A DNA stretch of 64,000 nt from Oceanimonas smirnovii ATCC BAA-899 (GCF_000381965.1 NZ_KB908454.1:124001-188000), one strand, 5' to 3'. Shown: positions 27,256-36,060, numbered from the stretch's first letter. Program-made: numbers and translations. Notes: generated from the letters alone by a model not told the origin.

Positions 27256-28941
27256 ATGAAAATGTTTAATCATGGTTCCAATACTCAAAAGTGTGCTGCT
27301 GCATTGGCCTTGTTAATGCTGCTAACCGGTGTAACTGCCTGCTCCGGCAGCAGCTCTCTTGATCTGGCAAATAACAAGCCCGGCACTTCCCAGCCGGGTG
27401 CCGGCGGTGGCGACAACGGTGGCGGCGGTGATAACGGCGGTGGTGATACTGGCGGCGGTGACAACGGTGGCGGCGATAACGGCAGTGGTATCAGCGATGG
27501 CGGCGACAACGGCGGCGGCGACAGCGGCGGTGGTGATACTGGCGGCGGTAACAACGGTGGTGGAGACAACGGTGGCGGTGACAACGGCGGTGATATCATG
27601 GCCGGCGGCGGTACCATTGATGATGTACAGAGTGTTGTCGGTGATATTACCAATGGCAGCGTGCTTGAGCCCGGTTCAGATCTGGTCAATAACCTGGTAG
27701 ACAGTGAAACCGGTGTGCTGTCTCCGGTAACAGGTATTGTTGATGGCCTGACCAGCTCTGATGGTTTGCTGTCACCTGTGGGGGATCTTACCAACGGCCT
27801 GCTTGGTCAGGGTGGCACCTTGTCTCCTGTTACCGGTCTGGTCAATGATACTCTCACTGCCGGCACCATTGGTACGGGCACCATTACTGATGTGCAGGGT
27901 GCTGTAACACAAATTACCGGTAACGGCGGCCTGTCTTCGGTCAATAATCTGGTCGACAATCTGGCTGGTCCGGAAAATGGCCTGCTTTCTCCTGTTACCG
28001 GCACCCTGGATCAGCTGACCGGTACTGGCGGCGTACTGGAGCCGGTGGGTGATCTGACCAACGGTCTGCTGAGTGAGAATGGCACTCTGGCACCAGTCAC
28101 CGGCCTGGTAAGCGGTGTGCTCAACGAGCCGGCCCTGTCTCCGGTTACTGATCTGGCCGGTGGTCTGGTGGGAGGCGTAAATGACACGGTAAATGGCCTG
28201 ACGAATGGACTGGCCGCTGGTGATATGGGCACCGGCACCATTACCGATGTGCAGGGCACTGTGTCAAACCTGACCGGAGAGACGGCGCTGAGTCCGGTGA
28301 ACGACCTGGCCAATGGTCTGGTCAGCCCCTCCGACGGCTTGCTCGCACCCGTTACCTCAGTGGTGGAAGGGCTCACGGGCACTGGCGGCAGTCTTGAGGT
28401 AGTTGGCAATGTCACCGACGGCCTTATCGGAGAGCAAGGTGCGCTGCAGCCGGTGGTCAGTGGCGTTAATGATGTCGTTGGCGGAGTGCTTGGCGGTGGC
28501 GACGGTGGAGGCCTGCTGGGTAGCAGTGCAAGCGGTGGTCTGGCTGGCACAGTAACCGATACTGTTAATGGTGTTACCGGCGGAGTGCTTGGCGGTGGCG
28601 ACAGTGGAGGACTGCTGGGCAGTGGTGCAAGCGGTGGTCTGGCTGGCACAGTAACCGATACTGTTAATGGTGTTACTGGCGGAGTGCTTGGCGGTGGCGA
28701 CAGTGGAGGACTGCTGGGTAGCGGTGCAAGCGGTGGTCTGGCTGGCACAGTAACCGATACTGTTAATGGTGTTACCGGTGGTGTGCTTGGCGGTGAGGAA
28801 GGGGGTCTGCTGGGTGGCAGTGAAGGCGGTCTGGTTGGCACCGTCACCGGAACCGTTGACGGAATAACCGGCGGCTTACTGGGTGGCGATAAAGAAAATG
28901 GCGGCCTGGTTGGTGGACTGCTGGGTGGCAAGAAAAAGTAA
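27256..28941 (+). CDS. large repeat-rich surface lipoprotein, candidate cargo of the adjacent TpsB transporter
   Basis: 561 residues from the ATG at 27256. Signal peptide with lipobox VTAC (lipidated Cys about residue 29). A Gly/Asp/Asn-rich low-complexity region spans residues ~48-113 (GGGDNGGGDTGGG-type). Then come three supra-repeats starting at GTIDDVQ/GTITDVQ (residues ~118, ~208, ~325) made of SPVTGLV/GDLTNGLL units. Next are three nearly identical 33-residue repeats (residues ~409-507, GGVLGGGDSGGLLGSGASGG). It ends in GGLLGGKKK. No enzymatic domain. Similar Gly-rich SPVTG proteins are often annotated collagen-like. The neighbour at 29108 is an ShlB/FhaC transporter, suggesting an adhesin partner, but no TPS secretion domain is visible. 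Confidence 0.75.
   Translation: MKMFNHGSNTQKCAAALALLMLLTGVTACSGSSSLDLANNKPGTSQPGAGGGDNGGGGDNGGGDTGGGDNGGGDNGSGISDGGDNGGGDSGGGDTGGGNNGGGDNGGGDNGGDIMAGGGTIDDVQSVVGDITNGSVLEPGSDLVNNLVDSETGVLSPVTGIVDGLTSSDGLLSPVGDLTNGLLGQGGTLSPVTGLVNDTLTAGTIGTGTITDVQGAVTQITGNGGLSSVNNLVDNLAGPENGLLSPVTGTLDQLTGTGGVLEPVGDLTNGLLSENGTLAPVTGLVSGVLNEPALSPVTDLAGGLVGGVNDTVNGLTNGLAAGDMGTGTITDVQGTVSNLTGETALSPVNDLANGLVSPSDGLLAPVTSVVEGLTGTGGSLEVVGNVTDGLIGEQGALQPVVSGVNDVVGGVLGGGDGGGLLGSSASGGLAGTVTDTVNGVTGGVLGGGDSGGLLGSGASGGLAGTVTDTVNGVTGGVLGGGDSGGLLGSGASGGLAGTVTDTVNGVTGGVLGGEEGGLLGGSEGGLVGTVTGTVDGITGGLLGGDKENGGLVGGLLGGKKK
27400..27596 (+). repeat. Gly-Asp-Asn low-complexity coding repeat
   Basis: Short imperfect repeats of GGCGGTGACAACGGT type encode GGGDNGGG runs in the lipoprotein; prone to length change. 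Confidence 0.85.
28480..28776 (+). repeat. three tandem 99-bp coding repeats
   Basis: Units begin GGCGGAGTGCTTGG at 28480, 28579 and 28678 and are almost identical; a diverged fourth starts at 28777. Each encodes 33 residues, so copy-number change keeps the frame. Confidence 0.92.
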
Positions 28942-28963
28942 CTGACTTACCCGTCAATTTATT

Positions 28964-28998
28964 AAATGTGCTTCAGTATGCTGAAGCACATTTTTTTA
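28964..28998 (+). terminator. strong terminator between lipoprotein and TpsB genes
   Basis: AAATGTGCTTCAG/CTGAAGCACATTT stem with loop TATG, then a T-run. It separates the lipoprotein transcript from the TpsB gene that starts at 29108. Confidence 0.88.
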
Positions 28999-29107
28999 TT
29001 TGCGCAGCAACACATACTCATAAAATGTATTGTTGAAAAAAAAGCAAAGCAGTTCAATAATGTAGCCAATTTCTACGTTCAGGAGCCTGGCTCCGGGAGA
29101 CTGGCAT

Positions 29108-30841
29108 ATGGGAGTGATTTCCCGATTTGTAATCCCTGCTGCAGGACTTTTACCTTTTATTTCAGCAACAGCTGAAACACCTGCATACTTAAACAGTAAT
29201 AATGTAGACAATACGCTTCCTGCCCAGGTAAGACCAGAGCAGCAATACTCTCCGGAACGAGCTCAAACCTCTTTGCCTGCTCAGCAGCAGACCATGCAAT
29301 TTCCTGCCGATACGGTTATTCAGCTGAACAATGTGCTGATAGAAGGCGGCACTGTTTATCCCTTTAACGAAGTGGCCGCTCCCTTTGCCGAGCTTATTGG
29401 CCAGCAGGTGTCACTTAAACAACTGGTGGATATTACCAACCGCATCACTCAGCGTTATCAAGACGACGGCTATGCCCTGTCTTATGCGTTTATTCCGGCT
29501 CAGAACATGAGCCTGGGCCAGGTACGGGTGGTGCTGGTAGAAGGCTATGTCGCTGCGCTGGATATGCGGGGTGATATCGGCGCTGCCTCTGAGCGCATTC
29601 GCAAGTTTGCTGACAATATCATTAACGAAAAGCCGTTGCGCAAAGCAACCTTTGAGCGCTATACAGCACTGATGGCGCGCATTCCGGGGGTCAAGGTAAA
29701 AGCGTCCGTCCCCAAACCCACCACCACGGATGGTGCTGTTACCATGGTAACCGAAGCCACCCGCCAGAACCTTGCCGTCAGCTCGGCGCTGGAGCTGAAC
29801 GACGGTGACGATGCCAAACTGCTGGTGTCTGCCGAATTAAACTCCAATACGGCTGCCGGCGAAAAAATAAAAGTGACCACCATGCTGCCTCCCGGTGACG
29901 ACAAAGAACGTTATGCCCGGGTAGATTACAGCCAGTTTATTGGGAATAACGGCACCCGCCTGGAAGCGTCGGCAAGTGCCTATCGCAGTGAAAAAGACGA
30001 AAAAGTAAACCTGGGTCAGGTTAACACTGCCAACGGGCCGGTAAATGTATTGTCGCAGGAAGAGCGCAGTAACGATCGCATCTCCGTGGGCTTCAGTCAT
30101 CCTGTCAGGCTTTCCAACAACGAGTCAATCATGGCCACTGCCCGGGTATATGGCGTTGATGATGAACGTGATTATCGGGTAGAAGCGCCGGGAGCGCTGG
30201 CCGGCCGTGAAGCAAAAATTACCAACAAGGTAAGAGCGCTGGCCCTGGAAGGCGAGTGGAAAAAAGCAGAAAAAGACCAGCTGCGCATTATCAGTGGCGG
30301 CCTCTATCAGGGCCTGGATATGTTCGGTGCTGAAAGCAGCATCACTACGCTTGCCGGCAACCGCGTTGACCATAAAGAAGTAGACTTTTTGCGGATGCGG
30401 CTGGCCGGAGTGCAAAGCAATATTTTTGCCGACCGCTGGCAGAGCATAGTGTCCGGCGCGGCCTACTGGTCTGCCGATGCCTTGCCCGACAGCGAACGCG
30501 CCACCTTTGGCGGCCGCAGTTTTGGCCGGGGTTACGACTCGGATCAGGCCGAAGGTGACAAAGGCTGGGGCCTGGCTTATGAGCTGGGCTATCGCTTTTA
30601 TCCGGAGCTTTCCTGGATGCGCCTGCTCAAGCCCTATGCAGTCATTGATACCGCCCGGGCATCTTATAACGATAACGGTGGCCCCGATGCCAGACTGGGC
30701 TCTTATGCCATTGGGGTGCAGTTCAGTGATCAGCGCCACTACAGCCTGAGTCTGGAAGCAGCCAAACCCTTTGGAGACAAGGCCACCGACAGCCAGGACC
30801 GGGATCCGCGCTTTCGGTTAAATGCCAGCTACAACCTGTAA
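29108..30841 (+). CDS. TpsB-type outer-membrane transporter (ShlB/FhaC/HecB family)
   Basis: 577 residues. The N-terminal signal sequence (FVIPAAGLLPFISATAET) is followed by a Gln/Pro linker. A POTRA-2-type domain (~75-150) has IQLNNVLIEGGTVYPFNEV and RYQDDGYALSYAFIPAQ, plus a second POTRA (~150-225) with GYVAALDMRGDIG. A C-terminal 16-strand barrel carries the conserved lid-lock-like GRSFGRGYD motif and a terminal aromatic-containing strand. Such proteins export one partner adhesin. Here the partner candidate is the upstream lipoprotein, not a classical TpsA. The position inside a Tad locus is unusual. It ends at a terminator convergent with flp. Confidence 0.85.
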   Translation: MGVISRFVIPAAGLLPFISATAETPAYLNSNNVDNTLPAQVRPEQQYSPERAQTSLPAQQQTMQFPADTVIQLNNVLIEGGTVYPFNEVAAPFAELIGQQVSLKQLVDITNRITQRYQDDGYALSYAFIPAQNMSLGQVRVVLVEGYVAALDMRGDIGAASERIRKFADNIINEKPLRKATFERYTALMARIPGVKVKASVPKPTTTDGAVTMVTEATRQNLAVSSALELNDGDDAKLLVSAELNSNTAAGEKIKVTTMLPPGDDKERYARVDYSQFIGNNGTRLEASASAYRSEKDEKVNLGQVNTANGPVNVLSQEERSNDRISVGFSHPVRLSNNESIMATARVYGVDDERDYRVEAPGALAGREAKITNKVRALALEGEWKKAEKDQLRIISGGLYQGLDMFGAESSITTLAGNRVDHKEVDFLRMRLAGVQSNIFADRWQSIVSGAAYWSADALPDSERATFGGRSFGRGYDSDQAEGDKGWGLAYELGYRFYPELSWMRLLKPYAVIDTARASYNDNGGPDARLGSYAIGVQFSDQRHYSLSLEAAKPFGDKATDSQDRDPRFRLNASYNL

Positions 30842-30846
30842 TAAAA

Positions 30847-30866
30847 AAGCCCTCGCAAGAGGGCTG
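30847..30866. terminator. bidirectional terminator between TpsB and flp genes
   Basis: AGCCCTC-GCAA-GAGGGCT stem, A-run before and T-run after, between convergent genes. Confidence 0.88.
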
Positions 30867-30884
30867 TTTAAAGCTGATTTAACT

Positions 30885-31097
30885 TCAGTCAGTACTGGCA
30901 GTCGTCAGATTATCCTTGATTTGGGTAAAGAAATCGGCAAGCTGATCGCCGATATCACCCACAGAAACAATGATCCCCACTGCAATCAGGCCGGCAATAA
31001 TGCCGTATTCAATGGCAGAAGCGCCTTCTTCCCGGTGAAGAAGTGCCGAGGTCTTCAGTTTGCAATAGACATAAAATTTAATAAATAAGTGGTTCAT
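30885..31097 (-). CDS. flp: Flp/Fap-type major pilin
   Basis: Structural subunit of the Tad pilus. 70-residue prepilin with a 25-residue leader ending REEG, cleavage before ASAIEYGIIAGLIAVGII. In mature numbering Glu5 and Tyr6 are the conserved Flp pair. A short Asp/Thr-rich tail follows. Processing should be by the peptidase encoded at 42549-43019. The gene is alone on the minus strand, divergent from the rcpC-tadD operon, so pilin supply is transcribed separately from the machine. Confidence 0.95.
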   Translation of the reverse strand: MNHLFIKFYVYCKLKTSALLHREEGASAIEYGIIAGLIAVGIIVSVGDIGDQLADFFTQIKDNLTTASTD

Positions 31098-31404
31098 GCC
31101 CGTACTCCATACTTATTTGGCTCATGTAAAGATGGCAGTGTTACCATCTTATGACGCCCGACCTGATACAGATAAAAAGTATTAATACCTTGTTTTGTCC
31201 TTTTTTTCTTTGTGGTTTTTAATTGTCATCCGTGCTTTTTAAATAAAATCTGAGTGTAGAAGGGAAAACAGTCAGAGGCCAGTAGCTGCCCTGTTTTTTT
31301 TGTTCTAGTATTGGTTTCATTAAAGTCCTTCTTGCCAAATAACATCTAAGCTATATACCTATTTAACTGCAACTCACGGACTGGCTGTAATACGGAGATC
31401 GAAT
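31098..31404. promoter_or_regulatory. divergent promoter region between flp and rcpC
   Basis: A 307-bp AT-rich spacer. It contains the inverted repeat AAGATGG/CCATCTT (31129-31150, 8-bp loop) about 32 bp upstream of the flp start. This could be an operator or an mRNA leader hairpin. Runs of T/A around 31180-31310 fit promoters for both directions. No protein frame seen. Confidence 0.5.
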
Positions 31405-32370
31405 ATGAACAGTCGCTTAATGCTTGGCCTGGCCGGGTTATTACTGACGGGTGCCATAGTGGCAGGCTATAAAGGAGTGCAGCTAAGCAACCAGCTTGAT
31501 CAGCAGGCACCGCCGGCACCGGCTCAGGTCACGCCGCCACCGGCGGCGGTGCCGCAAGCCGGGCCGGCCCCTGCGGTGGCGGAGCAAATCAGCAGCCGGC
31601 AGAGTGAAGAGCCGCGCACTGCGGTGGTGGTGCTGGCCAGACCATTGCAGCCGTTTGAAGAGATCACAGCAGCCCACCTGAGCACAGAGCAACTGAAAAT
31701 TGCCCCTCCCGGCACGTTCCGCGACACCCAGGCGCTATTGGGCCGTTATGTGTGGCAGTACCTGCCGGCGGGCACTGTGCTCAGCACGGCGGCTTTCGGT
31801 GCCGGCGGCCCGCTGGCGCGGTTAATTGGTGAAAATGAGCGGGCACTGGCGGTTGCCATTGACGACGTAAGTGGCGGCGGCGGTTTTATTCAGCCCGGTG
31901 ATTATGTGGATGTGCTGCTTTATTTACGAAAAAACGATATCAACACCGATCAAACCGCTCAGGTGGTGGTGCCGGCACTCAGGGTGCTGAGTGTGGGTGA
32001 CGCGCTGTCGGTGGGGGAAGATGGCCAGCCGGTGCAATACCGTGACGAAGACGCTCAGCCGGCGTCCCGCCAGCGAGCCGCGCAAACGGCGGTGCTGGCC
32101 GTACCGGCAACCCTGACCAGCCGCCTGATGCTGGCCACTCAGGCCGGCACCTTGCGGCTGGCCGTGCGCAGTGCCAGTGAAGCCCGGCTGGCTGATTACT
32201 TTAAAAACGGTTTGTCAGCCACCGCCCTGCAGGAAATAGAACGCCAGCTGTTTCAGTTTGAGCAGCTTGCGCTCAGACAGAGCAGTCCGGCAGCGCGGTC
32301 CGGTCCGGCCCGGCACAGCGTGGGTGTACCTGTTTATCGTGGCCCTGATGTGTCTCGTCAAACGCCTTAA
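31405..32370 (+). CDS. rcpC: Tad pilus assembly protein RcpC/CpaB
   Basis: 321 residues with an N-terminal membrane anchor (LMLGLAGLLLTGAIVAGY), an Ala/Pro-rich linker, and an SAF domain (~72-135: TAVVVLARPLQPFEEITAAHL and GRYVWQYLPAGTVLS). The RcpC/CpaB domain follows (ERALAVAIDDVSGGGGFIQPGDYVDVLL). Periplasmic modulator of the Flp secretin channel. First gene of an eight-gene plus-strand operon with short or overlapping junctions. Confidence 0.92.
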   Translation: MNSRLMLGLAGLLLTGAIVAGYKGVQLSNQLDQQAPPAPAQVTPPPAAVPQAGPAPAVAEQISSRQSEEPRTAVVVLARPLQPFEEITAAHLSTEQLKIAPPGTFRDTQALLGRYVWQYLPAGTVLSTAAFGAGGPLARLIGENERALAVAIDDVSGGGGFIQPGDYVDVLLYLRKNDINTDQTAQVVVPALRVLSVGDALSVGEDGQPVQYRDEDAQPASRQRAAQTAVLAVPATLTSRLMLATQAGTLRLAVRSASEARLADYFKNGLSATALQEIERQLFQFEQLALRQSSPAARSGPARHSVGVPVYRGPDVSRQTP

Positions 32371-32384
32371 ATAAAGAGCAGACT

Positions 32385-33617
32385 ATGAAAAAAAATATAA
32401 ATATCATGGCATTATCTTCAGCAGTCATCACTGCACTATTCTCTTTGGCGATGTCTGCTCAGGCCCATGCCCGCACCTGTTCACCCATGCCGGCGCTGGA
32501 TGACACCCTGCAACTGGCCCAGGGTTCGCAGCATGCACTGGTGATCGATGCCCCCGTTACCCGGCTGGCGGTGGGAGATCCGGCCGTTGCCGACGTAAAA
32601 CTGACCAGTCGCAACAGTATTTTGCTGACCGGCACAGGTGCCGGCAGTACCAGTCTCAAGGTATGGACACGCTGCGCCACAGCCCCCATTGAAAGCCGTC
32701 TGCAAGTCACAGGAAGTGCCACTCAGGCCGTTACTCCGGCTGCCGGTGCCACTGTGCCGAGCCAGGTACAAACCGATATTCGGTTTGTTGAAGTTAACCG
32801 CACCAAGCTGAAAGACGTGGGTATCTCCCTGTTTGGCCAGCGCGGCAGTTTTTTGTTTGGAGCGCCGGGCAACACCATCGGCAGTGTCGGCATGGGCGGC
32901 GCCGTACCGCCAGGCAGCAATACGCCGGTGCCGCTGCAGGGTAATGGCTTTAACATTGCCTGGGGCGGCGGCACCAAAGAGGTGCTGGGCGTGCTGAATG
33001 CGCTGGAAAACAGTAATTTTGCCTACACGCTTGCTACTCCCAGCCTGGTCTCACTGAACGGAAAAAGCGCCAGTTTTCTGGCCGGCGGCGAGTTTCCGGT
33101 GCCCGTGCCCAGTGCCGATGGCAGCGCTATCTCCATCGAATACAAAGAGTTTGGTGTGCGCCTGAGCCTTACGCCCACAGTAGTGGATAACTCCCGCATT
33201 CTGCTTAAAGTGGCACCTGAGGTCAGCGAGCTTAACTTCAATACCGGCGTTTCCATTGCCGGCACCACAGTGCCGTCACTGAACGTGCGCCGCACCGACA
33301 CCAGCGTGGCGTTGGCCAGTGGTGAGAGCTTTGTGATCAGCGGGCTGATGAGCGCCAATAATTATGCCGAGGTAGACAAGCTGCCGGGGCTGGGAGACAT
33401 TCCGGTGTTGGGCAGCTTTTTTCGCTCTTCGCGCATTGCCCGCGAAGAAAAAGAGCTGTTAATGATAGTCACGCCGCATCTGGTGAGCCCGCTGGCTGCC
33501 AATGCCGAGCTGCCGGCACTGCCGGGAGAAAGCTACCGTAATTATGATCCCAATGCCTTTGAGCTGCTGTTTCTGGAAAATGGCGACTTTGATATGCAAA
33601 GCGGGCTGTCCCGGTAG
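32385..33617 (+). CDS. rcpA: Tad pilus secretin RcpA/CpaC
   Basis: Outer-membrane channel for the Flp pilus. 410 residues: signal peptide ending AQAHA, the pilus/BON-like N-terminal domain (VTRLAVGDPAVADVKLTSRNSILLTGTGAGSTSLKVW), then the secretin domain with VEVNRTKLKDVGISLFG, LATPSLVSLNGKSASFLAGGEFP and the final KLPGLGDIPVLGSFFRS and KELLMIVTPHLV. It lies 14 bp after rcpC. Confidence 0.95.
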   Translation: MKKNINIMALSSAVITALFSLAMSAQAHARTCSPMPALDDTLQLAQGSQHALVIDAPVTRLAVGDPAVADVKLTSRNSILLTGTGAGSTSLKVWTRCATAPIESRLQVTGSATQAVTPAAGATVPSQVQTDIRFVEVNRTKLKDVGISLFGQRGSFLFGAPGNTIGSVGMGGAVPPGSNTPVPLQGNGFNIAWGGGTKEVLGVLNALENSNFAYTLATPSLVSLNGKSASFLAGGEFPVPVPSADGSAISIEYKEFGVRLSLTPTVVDNSRILLKVAPEVSELNFNTGVSIAGTTVPSLNVRRTDTSVALASGESFVISGLMSANNYAEVDKLPGLGDIPVLGSFFRSSRIAREEKELLMIVTPHLVSPLAANAELPALPGESYRNYDPNAFELLFLENGDFDMQSGLSR

Positions 33618-33626
33618 GAGCAGAGC

Positions 33627-34793
33627 ATGGAACAGACTTTTATTGTTTACTCCGCCAATGAGCAGGACATTGACTGGCTGCGCGCCGCGCTGATGCCACA
33701 TCAGCTGCTGGCGGCCGATAAAACCACCGAGGAAATTCTATCGCTGTGTGATGCCACCGGTGCATCGGTGATATTTGTCGGCATGGATACGGAAAACATG
33801 ACGCGCAAATGCAACCTGATAGAGTCATTGCTGGCAATTCGGCCTTTGCTCACCATTGTGGGCATGGGCGATGGCCTTGATAACGAGCTGATCATCAACG
33901 CCATGCGTGCCGGTGCCCGGGACTTTATTGTCTATGGCATGCGCAGCAATGAAGTGATGGGGCTGGTACACCGCATCACGCAACGGGCACCTGCCGTGCC
34001 GGTAAAGCCGGCAAAAAAACACACCACCCTTATCTATGGCGCTCAGGCCTCACCGGATGCGGCGCTGGCCAGCGTGATGCTGGCCATGGGATTGCAGCAG
34101 CAGGGCAAGCGCGTGCTGCTGATTGATCTGGGCAGTCCTGTTGCCGAAGCGCAGGAAATTCTGGGCATGGAGCCGGGGTTTACCTTTCAGGATGCGCTGC
34201 GCAACCTGAAGCGGCTGGACAGTAACCTGATTGAAAGTGCGTTTCCCCGGCATCAGAGCGGCATCTGTCTGCTGAGCAACGGCCTGGCTGATGCCGGCTT
34301 TCATGAAACCGGAGCAACCGATCATTATTTATTGCAGTCGGCGCTGAGCCAGCATTTTGATCAGGTCATCGTCAATCTTGCCGGGCAGCCAGACAGCGAG
34401 CAGCTGCGCAGCCTGGCCAGCATGTCTGCGCATATTTACTGGTATACCAATCAGTGCATGTCTTGCTGCAAGCGTAACCTGGAGGTGCTCAGGCACTGGC
34501 GGCAAATAGGAATTAACCTTGAGCATGCGCGGCTGCTGGTTGATCACTATGTTTCCCAGGTGGCACCGGATAAACAAGACATGAGTGCAACCTTTGGCCT
34601 GCCTTTGCTCACCGCCATTGCCACGGATCCGGTTAACCGCCTCAAGGTAAAAAATGCCGGCCTGCCTTACCGGGGGCGGGCCGAGGGCAGCCTGGCCCGG
34701 GCTTACCGGCCATTGGTAAAACACATTCTCAGCCATGTGTCCGGGCCTGCGCACAAACACTGGTTAAAACGGCTGACGGAGGCCTTTTCATGA
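33627..34793 (+). CDS. tadZ: TadZ/CpaE-like ATPase-fold protein with lost P-loop
   Basis: Polar localisation factor of Tad systems. 388 residues: a receiver-like atypical N-terminal domain (~1-115), then a ParA/MinD-type domain (~130-385). The expected GKGGxGKT is replaced by YGAQASPDAALAS at residues 138-149, so the signature lysine is missing. Later elements (RVLLIDLGSP, VIVNLAGQPD) are present. Degenerate Walker A motifs are known in TadZ, so it may bind nucleotide weakly or not at all. Overlaps tadA by 4 bp. Confidence 0.88.
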   Translation: MEQTFIVYSANEQDIDWLRAALMPHQLLAADKTTEEILSLCDATGASVIFVGMDTENMTRKCNLIESLLAIRPLLTIVGMGDGLDNELIINAMRAGARDFIVYGMRSNEVMGLVHRITQRAPAVPVKPAKKHTTLIYGAQASPDAALASVMLAMGLQQQGKRVLLIDLGSPVAEAQEILGMEPGFTFQDALRNLKRLDSNLIESAFPRHQSGICLLSNGLADAGFHETGATDHYLLQSALSQHFDQVIVNLAGQPDSEQLRSLASMSAHIYWYTNQCMSCCKRNLEVLRHWRQIGINLEHARLLVDHYVSQVAPDKQDMSATFGLPLLTAIATDPVNRLKVKNAGLPYRGRAEGSLARAYRPLVKHILSHVSGPAHKHWLKRLTEAFS

Positions 34794-36046
34794 GCCCTGA
34801 ACCCCGCTTTGGTGAAAACAGAAAAGCCAATAACCACCAGCTGGTTAAAGGTGCGCTGCATAAATACATCATTGATGCACTGGAAGAGCACGAAGAGAAT
34901 CTGTTGGAAGCCGGGCGGCAGCAACTGCGTCAGTTTGTTGATGCGCGGGTATACGAATACACCAGAAGCCGGCATCTGCCCATGTCGAAATATGAGCAGG
35001 ACCAGCTCAGCGAAGAGCTGGTTGATGAGCTTACCGGTTTTGGCCCGCTGGAAATGCTGCTTAACGACGCCGAGGTAACCGAAATTCTGGTAAACGGCCC
35101 CAATCGTATCTTTGTGGAGCGCAGAGGCACCCTGCACCGCAGCGACCTGCGGTTTATCGATAATGCTCATCTGATCCGAGTGATACAGCGCATATTGGCA
35201 CCGGTAGGACGCCGGCTGGATGAGTCTTCCCCCATGGTGGATGCCCGCATGCCCGACGGCAGCCGGATTAACGCTGTTATTCCTCCCGTGGCCATTGACG
35301 GCCCGGCATTATCAGTGCGCAAGTTCCGCCAGGACATGCTTAAAAGCACCGATCTGCTCGCTGCCGGCTCGCTGGATGAAGCCATAATGACCTTTCTTGA
35401 TCAGGCGGTGCACTGCCGGTGCAATATTCTGGTCAGTGGCGGAACCGGGACGGGGAAAACCACCATGCTTAACCTGCTCAGCCAGCACATATCACCCTCT
35501 GAGCGCATTGTAACCATTGAAGATACAGCCGAACTGCAGCTTAAACATGACCATGTGGTACGGCTGGAAACCCGGCCGCCCAATACCGATGGCTATGGTG
35601 AGATTGCCGCCCGGGAGCTGGTCAGAAACGCACTGCGGATGCGGCCGGACCGTATACTGCTGGGGGAAATCCGGGGCGTGGAAGTCTTGGATGTGCTCAC
35701 CGCCATGAATACTGGCCACGACGGCTCCATGACCACGCTGCATGCCAACAATGCCCAGGATGCGCTGCTTCGGCTGGAAAGCCTGGTGGGCATGTCGGGG
35801 GTGCAGGTAGCCGAACGCACTCTGCGGCAAACGGTATGCTCTGCCATTGATCTGGTTATTCAGCTGGTGCGGCTGGCCGACGGCCGGCGTTGCATCAGTG
35901 AAATACTGGAAGTGATCTCATTGCGTGAAGATCAATATGTCACCAATACGCTGTTCCGCCTGCAAACCAGAGGGGGGCACCGGTTCGTGCGTGAAGCCGT
36001 CACTCCCGGAGGTGAAAAACTGCAGCATCTGTATACGGGCAAATAA
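34790..36046 (+). CDS. tadA: Tad secretion ATPase TadA/CpaF
   Basis: Hexameric motor powering pilus extension. 418 residues, an N-terminal all-alpha and N2 domain (LTGFGPLEMLLNDAEVTEILVNGPNRIFVERRG), then the GspE core with Walker A GGTGTGKTT at 217-225, Asp/His boxes (ERIVTIEDTAELQL, LLGEIRGVEVLDVLTAMNTGHDGSMTTLHAN) and LVGMSG. Complete. Confidence 0.97.
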   Translation: MSPEPRFGENRKANNHQLVKGALHKYIIDALEEHEENLLEAGRQQLRQFVDARVYEYTRSRHLPMSKYEQDQLSEELVDELTGFGPLEMLLNDAEVTEILVNGPNRIFVERRGTLHRSDLRFIDNAHLIRVIQRILAPVGRRLDESSPMVDARMPDGSRINAVIPPVAIDGPALSVRKFRQDMLKSTDLLAAGSLDEAIMTFLDQAVHCRCNILVSGGTGTGKTTMLNLLSQHISPSERIVTIEDTAELQLKHDHVVRLETRPPNTDGYGEIAARELVRNALRMRPDRILLGEIRGVEVLDVLTAMNTGHDGSMTTLHANNAQDALLRLESLVGMSGVQVAERTLRQTVCSAIDLVIQLVRLADGRRCISEILEVISLREDQYVTNTLFRLQTRGGHRFVREAVTPGGEKLQHLYTGK

Positions 36047-36060
36047 TTCCGGAGACCCTC

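Noticed and set aside
28011-28931. Proline-rich minus-strand frame opposite the lipoprotein
   Set aside because: Its PPSTPPVTPLTV repeats simply mirror the glycine-rich tandem repeats of the real gene; no start context.
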